Below are positions 1-6,305 of a DNA stretch of 6,715 bases, in pieces (positions within the stretch are counted from its first letter, which is position 1; each line of letters starts with the position of its first letter). Origin of the DNA: Nitrospiraceae bacterium. Lineage in GTDB: Bacteria; Nitrospirota; Nitrospiria; Nitrospirales; UBA8639. The DNA lies in NCBI GenBank assembly GCA_003523945.1, contig DOFS01000200.1, forward strand, positions 1,919-8,633. The letters run 5' to 3'. Below the pieces are notes generated by a model, which did not search any database, was not told the origin of the DNA, and saw only the letters and a program-made list of their open reading frames with translations. Both the position numbers and the translations under genes were made by a program.

Positions 1-170
1 TTGCAGCCGACCGCTTAGGCGGATGATCGTCTTGTGTCTGTCTGCAGTTTTTTCAATCCTTATTGTCATCGGCGCTATTTATGATCTGTACGGTAAATTG
101 GTATCGCAAGGAGGATGCCAATGATAACCGCTTGAATTTTTTGCGATTAGCGCGGCAGCAGTTGACGAAT

Positions 171-188
171 TTTCAGCATTTGCTGAAA
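171..188. repeat. 18-bp palindrome
   Basis: TTTCAGCA, a two-base spacer TT, then TGCTGAAA form a perfect 8-bp inverted repeat. As RNA the loop would open to about six bases. The shape fits either a protein-binding operator or a small hairpin. It lies inside the tail of the possible broken plus-strand gene, and no binding protein can be assigned. Confidence 0.4.
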
Positions 189-254
189 TATCGGCAAGCA
201 GGAGCGTCATCGGTGTGATTGAATCGGTCCGTTTGTGTAGGAGAGGGTGAGAAG

Positions 255-280
255 GGACTCAGTCTGAAGAAGACTAGTCC
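255..280. terminator. Hairpin downstream of the sigma-54 activator gene
   Basis: GGACT-C-AGTCT, a five-base GAAGA loop, then AGACT-AGTCC form a ten-pair stem with a single bulged C. On the minus strand it begins 18 bp after the activator stop codon and is followed by a pyrimidine-rich but not purely T tract (CTTCTCACCCTCTCC). It is well placed to end the MEDS/activator transcript, and also any transcript arriving from the left end. The lack of a clean U-run makes a classical intrinsic terminator uncertain. Confidence 0.4.
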
Positions 281-297
281 GGAAGCAACGAAAGGGG

Positions 298-2313
298 TTA
301 GGTGGATCGACGGGTGAAACGCTGCTTGTCAATTCCCAGGCTCTTGATTTTCGAGTCGAGCGTCTGTCGCGGAATTCCCAGCTTCGCTGCTGCGCCGGTT
401 GGGCCTGATACTAGGCCCCGAGACTGCGCCAGAGCGGCCTCGATCATGTCTCGTTCGCGTCCGGCAATCGAGGCTGCCAAAGGAACGGCGGGACCAGCTT
501 GTTGATCCTGTTCCCCCTTCAGCCAGGTCTCGTCAACGGCAAATGTATCGCCATCGCACAGCACGACAGCGCGTTCGATGACATTCTGTAGCTCCCGAAT
601 GTTGCCGGGCCAGTCGTAAGCCTGAAACAACTCTACCGTCTGCTTCCGGATGTGTCTGATCTTCTTTCCGGCTTTTTGGGCATAACGTTCGATCAGGTAT
701 TCGACGAGCAAGGGAATGTCATCCACCCGTTCGCGAAGCGATGGCATCTGGATTGGAAACACATTCAGCCGGTAAAAGAGATCCTGACGGAAACTACCCG
801 CAGCCATAGCCGCTTTCAAGTCGCGGTTAGTTGCAGCCACAACTCGCACATCCACGGAAATCGGCTGGCTACTTCCGACTCGTTCAATTTCCCGCTCTTG
901 GAGCACTCGCAACAGCGCGATCTGTGTTTCCGCAGGCAGCTCACCAATTTCATCCAGGAAAATCGTCCCGCCATTGGCGGACTCAAAACGCCCTAGCCGT
1001 CGCTGGAGCGCGCCGGTGAAAGCACCTTTCTCGTGTCCGAATAGCTCGGAGGCAATAAGTGAAGAAGGGATCGACGCACAATTCACGCGAATAAATGCCC
1101 GGGACGAACGGTTCGACCGCTTGTGAATCGCGCGAGCGATCAGCTCCTTGCCCGTCCCGGTCTCTCCGAGAATGAGCACCGTCGAATCCACCGGCGCGAC
1201 CTTCGCCAATTGCCGCAAAACTTTACGCAGCACTTCGGAGGACCCGACGATCTCTTCGAACATCGAAGCCCCATCGATTTCTTCACGTAACGCCATGTTC
1301 TCGTTTCGGATGCTCTCTTCAGCTTGCTTGCGCTCCTCAATGTCGATTCCCGTGGCGTACCAGCGAATGATGAGTCCCTCATCATCCCGCAAGGGGTTGT
1401 AACGGAATAAAAACCAACGGTACTGCCCGTCCTTGCGGCGCGCGCGTAACTCCAGGTCAAAGGGGGCTCCATGGGCTAATGCATTTTGACGCTTTTCCTG
1501 CACTCTTTCGAGATCTTCGGGATGAAAGAGTCGCGTGCGAAAATCATCGGCCTTTAGGTCCTCCAGGGTGAGACCCGTGTAGTCCAGCAGGACTTGATTG
1601 ACGTAAAGAGGCATCCCATCCAACCCCAAGACACCGATGGCTTGAGGTATCGCATCGGTTATGCGCCGAAGCTCCCTTTCATCTTGCCGCAGCTTTTCTT
1701 CCGCCCGCTTGCGCTCGACGATCTCTTTCTTTAACTCTTCGTTCGCCGCCGCAAGGTCTTTAGTCCGTCGCGCGACTCTTTGATCAAGTTCCTCTGCGAC
1801 TCGCCTCTGTTCGCTTAATAGTCTTGCCTCTTGCAGCCCGATCGCGGCCTGGTTCGCGGTCACTCGCATCAGGAGTTTTTCAATCTCCGTCGCGAAATTA
1901 CCTCGACAGGAGCCAGCCACTAATACCCCGAGTTCATCCTGAACCCCCAGCCGGAATACCGAGATCGAGATTGCACCTTGTCCAATCGGATTCGGCACAA
2001 CGATAGGCGATGTGTGTGGACCATCCCCCAACCAGGGGGTAAGCGCTTGACCGATCTCTTGCGGCCGAAGCATTAAATTTCCGGGTGGAGTGAGTCGGGC
2101 CATCTCGATCGGCGCGCCGCGGCCAAATGTATCGGCTAACCGAACATAGGCGAAGTCCAGGCGCAGCATGCTTACTAACGCTTCGAGCAAGGTACTCACA
2201 ATCTTGGATGGCTCGTGGTTTCCCCAGATGGCGGGAAGGGCGAGAACCGCGATCAGGTCATTGAGACAGGCCTTGAGGTCCTTGATCTCATCAGTTGTTT
2301 GCTTTGTCTCCAT
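298..2313 (-). CDS. GAF-PAS sigma-54-dependent transcriptional activator
   Basis: This 671-aa protein is a bacterial enhancer-binding protein that uses ATP to open sigma-54 RNA polymerase promoters. Its order is: a GAF-like sensory region (about 20-165), a charged coiled-coil linker (about 161-215), a PAS/PAC domain (about 213-328), the AAA+ sigma-54 interaction domain (about 352-580) and a Fis-type helix-turn-helix (about 620-661). Visible motifs are Walker A GETGTGKE (383-390), the sigma-54-contacting GAFTGA loop (430-435), Walker B GTIFLDE (449-455), the arginine-finger region FRQDLFYRL (508-516) and WPGNIREL (568-575). All are intact, so an active ATPase is expected. There is no receiver domain, so control should come from a ligand, redox change or protein contact through GAF/PAS, as in FhlA- and NifA-like proteins. 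The ATG start is 24 bp after the MEDS stop and has only a weak ribosome site, suggesting co-expression. Targets are unknown. Confidence 0.93.
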   Translation of the reverse strand: METKQTTDEIKDLKACLNDLIAVLALPAIWGNHEPSKIVSTLLEALVSMLRLDFAYVRLADTFGRGAPIEMARLTPPGNLMLRPQEIGQALTPWLGDGPHTSPIVVPNPIGQGAISISVFRLGVQDELGVLVAGSCRGNFATEIEKLLMRVTANQAAIGLQEARLLSEQRRVAEELDQRVARRTKDLAAANEELKKEIVERKRAEEKLRQDERELRRITDAIPQAIGVLGLDGMPLYVNQVLLDYTGLTLEDLKADDFRTRLFHPEDLERVQEKRQNALAHGAPFDLELRARRKDGQYRWFLFRYNPLRDDEGLIIRWYATGIDIEERKQAEESIRNENMALREEIDGASMFEEIVGSSEVLRKVLRQLAKVAPVDSTVLILGETGTGKELIARAIHKRSNRSSRAFIRVNCASIPSSLIASELFGHEKGAFTGALQRRLGRFESANGGTIFLDEIGELPAETQIALLRVLQEREIERVGSSQPISVDVRVVAATNRDLKAAMAAGSFRQDLFYRLNVFPIQMPSLRERVDDIPLLVEYLIERYAQKAGKKIRHIRKQTVELFQAYDWPGNIRELQNVIERAVVLCDGDTFAVDETWLKGEQDQQAGPAVPLAASIAGRERDMIEAALAQSRGLVSGPTGAAAKLGIPRQTLDSKIKSLGIDKQRFTRRST

Positions 2314-2337
2314 TGCCTATCGGATAAATGAAGGGCC

Positions 2338-3021
2338 TCAACTCATCTGCGTGGCACCGCGTTCCCGTAGCTGCCCAAGAAACTCATCAGGGGGAACGAA
2401 GAATGGATTCTCCTGAAGGAGACCGCCGATGATGACCATCGGATGCGTCCGCAGCATGTCGACGACGAGGTCTCCGCCAAACTTGGCAAGATCATACACG
2501 CAGATGAGGGGGTCGTCGTACTGAGGCAAGATTGAGTTCAGCCGTGACTCACACTTGATCCACTCATCGGCGTTGGACCCGTCCTCAAGGATTCTCTCCG
2601 CGACGTTGGCGACAAATCGAGTGAGTGGGAAGCCAAGCGCGGCTCCGGTTTTGAGCGTTTCCTGAATGAGGCCGAGCAAAGCCTCGGGGTTGAACCGCCC
2701 ACCACGCAGAAAGGTCTCCTCCACCGTCGCTACCTCGAGTTGGCGGAGATGCTGCGTCGCCGTCACGGCGATGCCGGCGGACTCCAATCGCCGAAGGTGT
2801 TCCTCCCGCAACTTGGGATCGACGACATGGAAAGCACGGTCGCCGCACTCGAATCCCTCCTTAATGAACGGAAGCAGTATCCGATACTGTTCGGCAGGGT
2901 TGTGAAAGAAGGCACAGACATGACGTTGCGCGCCAAGCACCGAACCGGCTAACCGAATCGGTCGGTGGCCCTCACGTGAGACTCCGCCGCGAAACCTGTC
3001 TCGGTCATTGGTGAGCTCCAT
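2338..3021 (-). CDS. Stand-alone MEDS domain (DcmR-type sensory) protein
   Basis: This 227-aa soluble protein is almost entirely one MEDS domain (methanogen/methylotroph DcmR sensory domain). The domain starts near residue 33 (RHVCAFFHNPAEQYRILLPF) and runs to about 215. Recognisable blocks are the phenylalanine- and glycine-rich start with KEGFECGDRAFHVVD (54-68), an FLRGGRFNPEAL segment (104-115), and the C-terminal ICVYDLAKFGG...HPMVIIGG block (173-200). Cysteines at 36, 58, 157 and 174 and histidines at 34, 40 and 193 are possible ligand or metal residues, but this is not established. MEDS is usually fused to a DNA-binding domain or a histidine kinase; here no output domain is present. 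The first 30 or so residues are outside the domain and look unconserved, so the true start could be slightly later; the ATG has a GAGAG stretch about 8 bp upstream. The sigma-54 activator follows directly, suggesting a sensor or adaptor role for it. Confidence 0.85.
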   Translation of the reverse strand: MELTNDRDRFRGGVSREGHRPIRLAGSVLGAQRHVCAFFHNPAEQYRILLPFIKEGFECGDRAFHVVDPKLREEHLRRLESAGIAVTATQHLRQLEVATVEETFLRGGRFNPEALLGLIQETLKTGAALGFPLTRFVANVAERILEDGSNADEWIKCESRLNSILPQYDDPLICVYDLAKFGGDLVVDMLRTHPMVIIGGLLQENPFFVPPDEFLGQLRERGATQMS

Positions 3022-3215
3022 AGGGTCTCTCTTATCCTGGCTACGAAGAGAAAAATGAGAGGTCTGAAAATGACATTACTCCAGGTGGCCTCCATTCATG
3101 ATGGTAGGCAGAGAGCCACGAACGGAAGATGATGATACTCTGGGTTTTCCCATATCTCACCTCGGAGATCCGCAGGGGTAGCTATACAGCAAGCGCTGAA
3201 AAGAAACCATTCTGA

Positions 3216-3425
3216 CCAAATGCCGCTTCACGTGTCAATCGACTTTCCGATGGATCTGCACTCAATAAAACCGGCATGAGTGCTCGTATCGTTGAAATAT
3301 TTAAGCCGGCAATCGACATTAAACTCGGCGATTGAAGGTCATCCTACGTTTTGGGCGCTGCATACAAAAAGCTGGCATGTGACTACCGCAGTTTTTACGG
3401 ACAGGTTAAGGAAGACCTCGGATGA
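3216..3425 (+). pseudogene. Possible gene remnant, plus strand (unassigned)
   Basis: Reading from 3216 in one frame gives a plausible protein-like stretch with an internal ATG at 3276 (MSARIVEIFKPAIDIKLGD), a TGA at 3333-3335, and then a further 29 protein-like codons (including YVLGAAYKKLACDYRSFYGQ) to a TGA at 3423-3425. In another frame, a short run from an ATG at 3220 (MPLHVSIDFPMDLHSIKPA) ends in TGA overlapping the 3276 ATG as ATGA. No ribosome site is visible before either ATG. I do not recognise a family. It may be a decayed gene or chance open sequence in a region free of other constraint. Confidence 0.15.
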
Positions 3426-3486
3426 TACCTCTAACCAAATTTCCTGGGTGCCACTCCCACGGCAAAGAGTGCGTCCACTATCCGTA

Positions 3487-3615
3487 TTAAAATCCCTCGG
3501 TGTGGTCAAAGACATCGGCTCGGACCTCCACTTCCGCGGAGAGCGTATTCACCCCCAGGCCATGCCCCATGGTCATCAGCACTAGCTTTGATAGAACGTT
3601 TTCTCTGGAACGCAC
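3487..3615 (-). CDS. Small 42-codon frame directly after modC (unassigned)
   Basis: GTG follows the modC TAA stop without any gap and in the same reading frame, opening a 42-codon frame that ends in TAA at 3489-3487. The C-terminal part (GLGVNTLSAEVEVRADVFDH) has the alternation and composition of a beta-rich folded protein rather than random translation. In-frame ATG codons at residues 14 and 16 are alternative starts, but neither has a clear ribosome site. Translation could be coupled to modC termination, or the segment could be the tail of a longer ancestral protein cut off by the modC stop. I do not recognise the family, and a chance frame is possible. Confidence 0.3.
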   Translation of the reverse strand: MRSRENVLSKLVLMTMGHGLGVNTLSAEVEVRADVFDHTEGF

Positions 3616-4713
3616 TTATTCCAGGGAATCGTGTGTGAGAGCCACTGCTTTGATTTGGGCGTGGACTTTTTGACCGGGATGGAGTTGGAGAGCCGTTAAT
3701 GATTTTCGGGTAATGGTGGCCAGCAAGGGACAACCAATATCCAATTTGATATCGACAAAGGGTTGACCAGACTCGATGGGGCCGATTTCCAGAACCGTCG
3801 CCTCTAACACATTCAGCACACTGGTTTGGAATGCCGGAGGGCTTGCCACAAGACTGACATCCCGGGCAAGAATTTGTACTCGCAATGATTCTCCTATGGA
3901 TGAATGTTGATGGGGCACTGACAATTGACCGCCGGAAAAATTGAGAGTGGTAAGCCCGAATTCCACATCATGCTCCGCTACACGAGTGTCAATGACTGCA
4001 CCAATGTGGCTGTCCGGGATGACGCGACGACTGCCTACTTGAGAAAACACTTCAGCAAGAGGTCCGATTGCGGCCACGCTCCCCTCCTTCAGCAGGATGA
4101 GAGTCCTGGCGAGTTGCACCACTTCATGCAGCGCATGACTCACATAGATAATGGGTATCCTGAATTCCTTATCCAGCCGTTGGATAAATGTTATGATTTC
4201 CCGCTTTCGTTGAACATCAAGGGAGCTGAGCGGTTCGTCCATGAGGAGCAGGCGCGGGCTGGTTAATAAAGCGCGGCCAATGGCCACTCGTTGCTGTTCT
4301 CCGCCAGACAGATGGGTTGGCCTGCGTTCCAACAACGAGTCTAAACCCAGGATCTCGACGACCTGATCGAGTGAAATACGACGCTGCGATTCCGGTATCC
4401 GTTTCCATCCGTACAGCAAGTTTGATCGAACGCTCAAATGAGGGAACAAGCGAGGCTCTTGAAAGACGTAACCAACCGGACGTTGGGAAAGTGGAAGAAA
4501 ATTATTGTTGGACTCATCCTGCCAGACGTGCTCTCCCAAGGCGAGAAAGCCGGTCGGCGATCGTTCCAATCCGGCGAGACAGCGCAAGAAGGTGGTCTTA
4601 CCGCATCCGGAAGGACCGAATACGACCGTGATCCCCTCGGCGGGGACACTGGCCTTCACCTGCAGGTGGAATGAGGGAAAAGCTACCTCGAATCTGGCTG
4701 TCAACTCACTCAT
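3616..4713 (-). CDS. modC: Molybdate ABC transporter ATP-binding protein ModC
   Basis: This 365-aa cytoplasmic ATPase powers molybdate import through ModB. Motifs in order: Walker A GPSGCGKT (33-40), Q-loop VFQEPRLFPHLSV with Q85, signature LSGGEQQR (135-142), Walker B LLLMDEP (155-161), D-loop SSLD (163-166) and switch histidine H193 in YVSHALHE. The C-terminal region ends in a Mop/TOBE-like domain (about 296-362, TSVLNVLEATVLEI onward), the oxyanion-binding module that separates ModC from generic ABC ATPases and can sense cytoplasmic molybdate. The length fits the family (about 350-370 aa). Its ATG overlaps the modB stop by four bases (ATGA) and lacks its own Shine-Dalgarno, indicating translational coupling. 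Tungstate transport is possible, since the family handles both oxyanions. Confidence 0.95.
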   Translation of the reverse strand: MSELTARFEVAFPSFHLQVKASVPAEGITVVFGPSGCGKTTFLRCLAGLERSPTGFLALGEHVWQDESNNNFLPLSQRPVGYVFQEPRLFPHLSVRSNLLYGWKRIPESQRRISLDQVVEILGLDSLLERRPTHLSGGEQQRVAIGRALLTSPRLLLMDEPLSSLDVQRKREIITFIQRLDKEFRIPIIYVSHALHEVVQLARTLILLKEGSVAAIGPLAEVFSQVGSRRVIPDSHIGAVIDTRVAEHDVEFGLTTLNFSGGQLSVPHQHSSIGESLRVQILARDVSLVASPPAFQTSVLNVLEATVLEIGPIESGQPFVDIKLDIGCPLLATITRKSLTALQLHPGQKVHAQIKAVALTHDSLE

Positions 4714-5393
4714 GAGACGTGGATAGGCAAGCGGCGGTTCACCGTATAGACCATAAGAAGGACCAGAAATGAAAAGACAAGAAGCCCTGCGGACAGGACA
4801 TGAGCCTGGGTATATTCCAACACTTCCACATGGTCGTATATGGCAATGGAGAGTACCTTCGTTCTCCCTGGAATATTCCCTCCCACCATCAAGACCACAC
4901 CAAACTCGCCAAGGGTATGTGCGAATCCAAGGACAATCGCCGTGAGATAGCCGCGAGAGGCCATGGGGGAAACAATGGTCAGAAATGTGTCGAGCTTTGA
5001 GGCTCTGAGAGACCAGGCCGCCTCTAACGGCTTTCTCCCGATTGACTCAAAGGCACCATGCAAGGGTTGAACGACGAAAGGGAGCGAATACAAGGCAGAA
5101 GCAATGACGAGTCCGGTAAAGGTGAACGAAAGCGCCGATCCGGTTACCGCCTGCGAGGCGCTCCCGATCCATCCATGCGGACCCAATAAGACAAGTAAAT
5201 AAAATCCGAGCACGGTGGGGGGCAATACGAGAGGCATGGCGACAATTGCCTCAATGGCCGTCCTGGCTCGGGATCGGGTATGTGCAAGCCACCAGGCAAG
5301 CGGCGTTCCAATGATCAGAAGCACGATCACCGTCACTCCGGCCAGGCGCAAGGTCAACCAGAGAGGTCCTAAATCCACCTCAGATAATGTCAT
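4710..5393 (-). CDS. modB: Molybdate ABC transporter permease ModB
   Basis: This 227-aa inner-membrane protein forms, as a homodimer, the channel of the molybdate importer. Several hydrophobic helices are evident, about five: near 11-37, 48-71, 88-108, 148-172 and 198-217. The cytoplasmic EAA loop that docks on ModC is at about 124-145 (EAAWSLRASKLDTFLTIVSP), followed by the hallmark HTLGEFGVVLMVGGNIPG block (159-176). The length matches ModB proteins (about 220-230 aa). The ATG is preceded by AGGAAG, a modest ribosome site placed rather close to the start. It lies 67 bp after modA and overlaps modC by ATGA, so the three genes are almost certainly co-transcribed. Confidence 0.95.
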   Translation of the reverse strand: MTLSEVDLGPLWLTLRLAGVTVIVLLIIGTPLAWWLAHTRSRARTAIEAIVAMPLVLPPTVLGFYLLVLLGPHGWIGSASQAVTGSALSFTFTGLVIASALYSLPFVVQPLHGAFESIGRKPLEAAWSLRASKLDTFLTIVSPMASRGYLTAIVLGFAHTLGEFGVVLMVGGNIPGRTKVLSIAIYDHVEVLEYTQAHVLSAGLLVFSFLVLLMVYTVNRRLPIHVS

Positions 5394-5442
5394 GGCTTCC
5401 TATGTAGCATTATCACCTTTGGAATGGAAGATCTTTTCTCAT

Positions 5443-5461
5443 TGGTCGATATGTGGTCGAT
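5443..5461. repeat. Two direct 8-bp repeats, 11-bp period, in the modA-modB gap
   Basis: TGGTCGAT occurs at 5443-5450 and again at 5454-5461; on the minus strand this reads ATCGACCA-CAT-ATCGACCA. The second copy touches the modA stop codon. A period of 11 bp places both copies on the same face of the helix, the layout of tandem half-sites for some dimeric regulators. It may also be chance. No regulator can be named. Confidence 0.35.
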
Positions 5462-6225
5462 TATGGCAGTCCATAGCCAAATCGCTCAATAATGGCCCGG
5501 CTTTTCTCCCCTTTGACATAATCCAAAAAGGCTCTGGCACCTGCATGATTTTGTCCAGTTGTTAACAGGACCGCTTCCTGTTCGAGTGAATCGTGAAAAG
5601 AAGTTGGCACATCCCACCGGCTGCCGCTTCCGTTGATTTTTGGATCCACTACTTGGGAAAGGGCGACGAAACCAAGTTGGGCGTTCTTTGAATACACGAA
5701 TTGAAAAGCCTGTCCGATGTTTTCCCCCTGAACGATCCGAGCCTTGAGGGAATCCCAGAGGCCCATCTTCTTGAGTGTTTGTTCCGCAGCCCTGCCATAG
5801 GGCGCCGTCTTCGGATTGGCAATGGCCAGATGATCGAAGTGCCCACCTGAGAGGAGATGATGTGCCTCCCCTTGAACCAGGTTCGAATCCGAACTCCATA
5901 AAGTCAGACGCCCCACAGAGTAAACAAATCGGCTTCCCTTAACGGCCAACCCTTCTCGTTCCAACAATTGTGGACGCTCGGCATCTGCTGAAAACAAGAC
6001 ATCGAACGGTGCACCGTTTTTGATTTGTGCATAGAGTTTTCCGCTCGATCCGGAACTGACCAGTATCGTGTGCCCCATGTCTTTCTGAAAACTCGTGATA
6101 ATTTCGTTAAGAGTCGCCAAAAAATTCGCGGCAACGGCCACCCTGACTTCCTCGGCGGCGGCCGTCGTGACACAAACATAAAAAAAGAACATGAGGATAA
6201 AAGCATGGACGCGGAGAAACATCAT
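5461..6225 (-). CDS. modA: Periplasmic molybdate-binding protein ModA
   Basis: This 254-aa protein captures molybdate in the periplasm and delivers it to ModBC. A signal peptide is clear: a short basic start, hydrophobic core FILMFFFYVCV and cleavage near TAAA-EE (about residue 24). The mature part begins EVRVAVAANFLATLNEI, typical of ModA, followed by the hallmark SSGSSGKLYAQIKNGAPFDV segment (57-76) and FSADAERP, the NPKTAPYGRAAEQTL block (138-151), and GENIGQAFQFVYSKNAQLGF (167-186). These contain the Ser/Ala-backbone contacts and hinge region expected for oxyanion binding. The length is normal for the family. Two ATG codons are adjacent (6225 and 6222). GGGAGG ends three bases before the first and six before the second, so the second may be the preferred start. 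The absence of the lipoprotein lipobox suggests a soluble periplasmic protein. Confidence 0.95.
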   Translation of the reverse strand: MMFLRVHAFILMFFFYVCVTTAAAEEVRVAVAANFLATLNEIITSFQKDMGHTILVSSGSSGKLYAQIKNGAPFDVLFSADAERPQLLEREGLAVKGSRFVYSVGRLTLWSSDSNLVQGEAHHLLSGGHFDHLAIANPKTAPYGRAAEQTLKKMGLWDSLKARIVQGENIGQAFQFVYSKNAQLGFVALSQVVDPKINGSGSRWDVPTSFHDSLEQEAVLLTTGQNHAGARAFLDYVKGEKSRAIIERFGYGLP

Positions 6226-6228
6226 ACA

Positions 6229-6234
6229 CCTCCC
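6229..6234 (-). promoter_or_regulatory. Strong ribosome binding site of modA
   Basis: On the minus strand GGGAGG is followed by TGT and then ATGATG. Its spacing is short for the first ATG (3 bases) and closer to normal for the second (6 bases), which favours the second codon as the start. This is the clearest Shine-Dalgarno sequence in the mod cluster. Confidence 0.6.
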
Positions 6235-6274
6235 AATTCAATAGATGTCGCCAAGTGGCTCAGTCTAGAGAACA

Positions 6275-6302
6275 GGCTGACCCTGATTAAGGGTTTAGAG
6301 CC
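6275..6302 (-). terminator. Weak hairpin between the barrel gene and modA
   Basis: On the minus strand GGCT, CTAAA, CCCT, loop TAATC, AGGG, TC, AGCC folds as two 4-bp stems separated by an internal loop. It starts 3 bp after the stop codon of the upstream barrel gene. There is no T-run after it (TGTTCTCTAG follows), so it is at most a weak terminator or an mRNA-processing/stability element. If it does not stop transcription, modABC could be read from the barrel-gene promoter. Confidence 0.2.
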
Positions 6303-6305
6303 GTT

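Larger units (their letters stand above)
1..297. other. Gene-poor left end with possible broken convergent gene
   Basis: No intact gene is visible. On the plus strand, the frame open from the left edge (position 2) to a TGA at 122-124 encodes a strongly hydrophobic stretch (MIVLCLSAVFSILIVIGAIY, from an ATG at 23) that would suit one membrane helix. The frame one base later is open from 27 to a TGA at 216-218 and ends in a polar, Leu/Gln/Arg-rich stretch (NRLNFLRLARQQLTNFQHLL). A one-base shift around 100-120 would join the two into the end of one rightward gene, convergent with the activator gene that stops at 298. AAGGAGG at 109-115 precedes only a few codons before a stop. This could be a pseudogene, a sequencing error or chance. 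Confidence 0.25.
3022..3615. other. Long intergenic region between modC and the MEDS gene
   Basis: About 600 bp without a recognised gene separate the modC stop from the MEDS start. The part next to modC (3487-3615) holds a coding-like minus-strand frame, described separately. The middle (about 3136-3425) contains coding-like plus-strand fragments. The part next to the MEDS gene should contain its promoter on the minus strand, but I found no convincing -35/-10 pair or sigma-54 -24/-12 element there by eye. I also found no strong hairpin with a T-run downstream of modC. The length suggests that the MEDS/activator pair is a separate transcription unit from modABC. Confidence 0.6.

Noticed and set aside
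1140..1472. Long alternative-frame reading frames inside the activator, MEDS, modC, modB and modA genes
   Set aside because: They overlap genes with intact family motifs and show no domain of their own, so they are shadows of real coding sequence.
3361..3400. Sigma-54 promoter on the plus strand (TGGCATGTGACTACCGCA)
   Set aside because: There are 12 rather than 10 bases between the GG and GC elements, and there is no TT before the GC.
3430..3480. Hairpin as terminator of modABC (TGGGTGCCACTCCCA)
   Set aside because: Only four base pairs form, and there is no T-run on the minus-strand side.
3280..3585. A 101-codon plus-strand frame with a GTG start across the modC-MEDS gap
   Set aside because: There is no ribosome site, no recognisable domain, and its second half lies antisense to the more coding-like minus-strand frame after modC. 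Its length alone is not convincing.
6241..6260. Sigma-54 type -24/-12 promoter upstream of modA (TGGCGACATCTATTGA on the minus strand)
   Set aside because: The GG element is present, but the expected GC of the -12 box is missing and the spacing is off by one base. It would also start transcription almost at the ribosome site.
6226..6305. Molybdenum-cofactor riboswitch or ModE operator upstream of modA
   Set aside because: The gap is only 80 bp, too short for a full Moco riboswitch, and I see neither its multi-stem layout nor a TATA-rich ModE-type palindrome.
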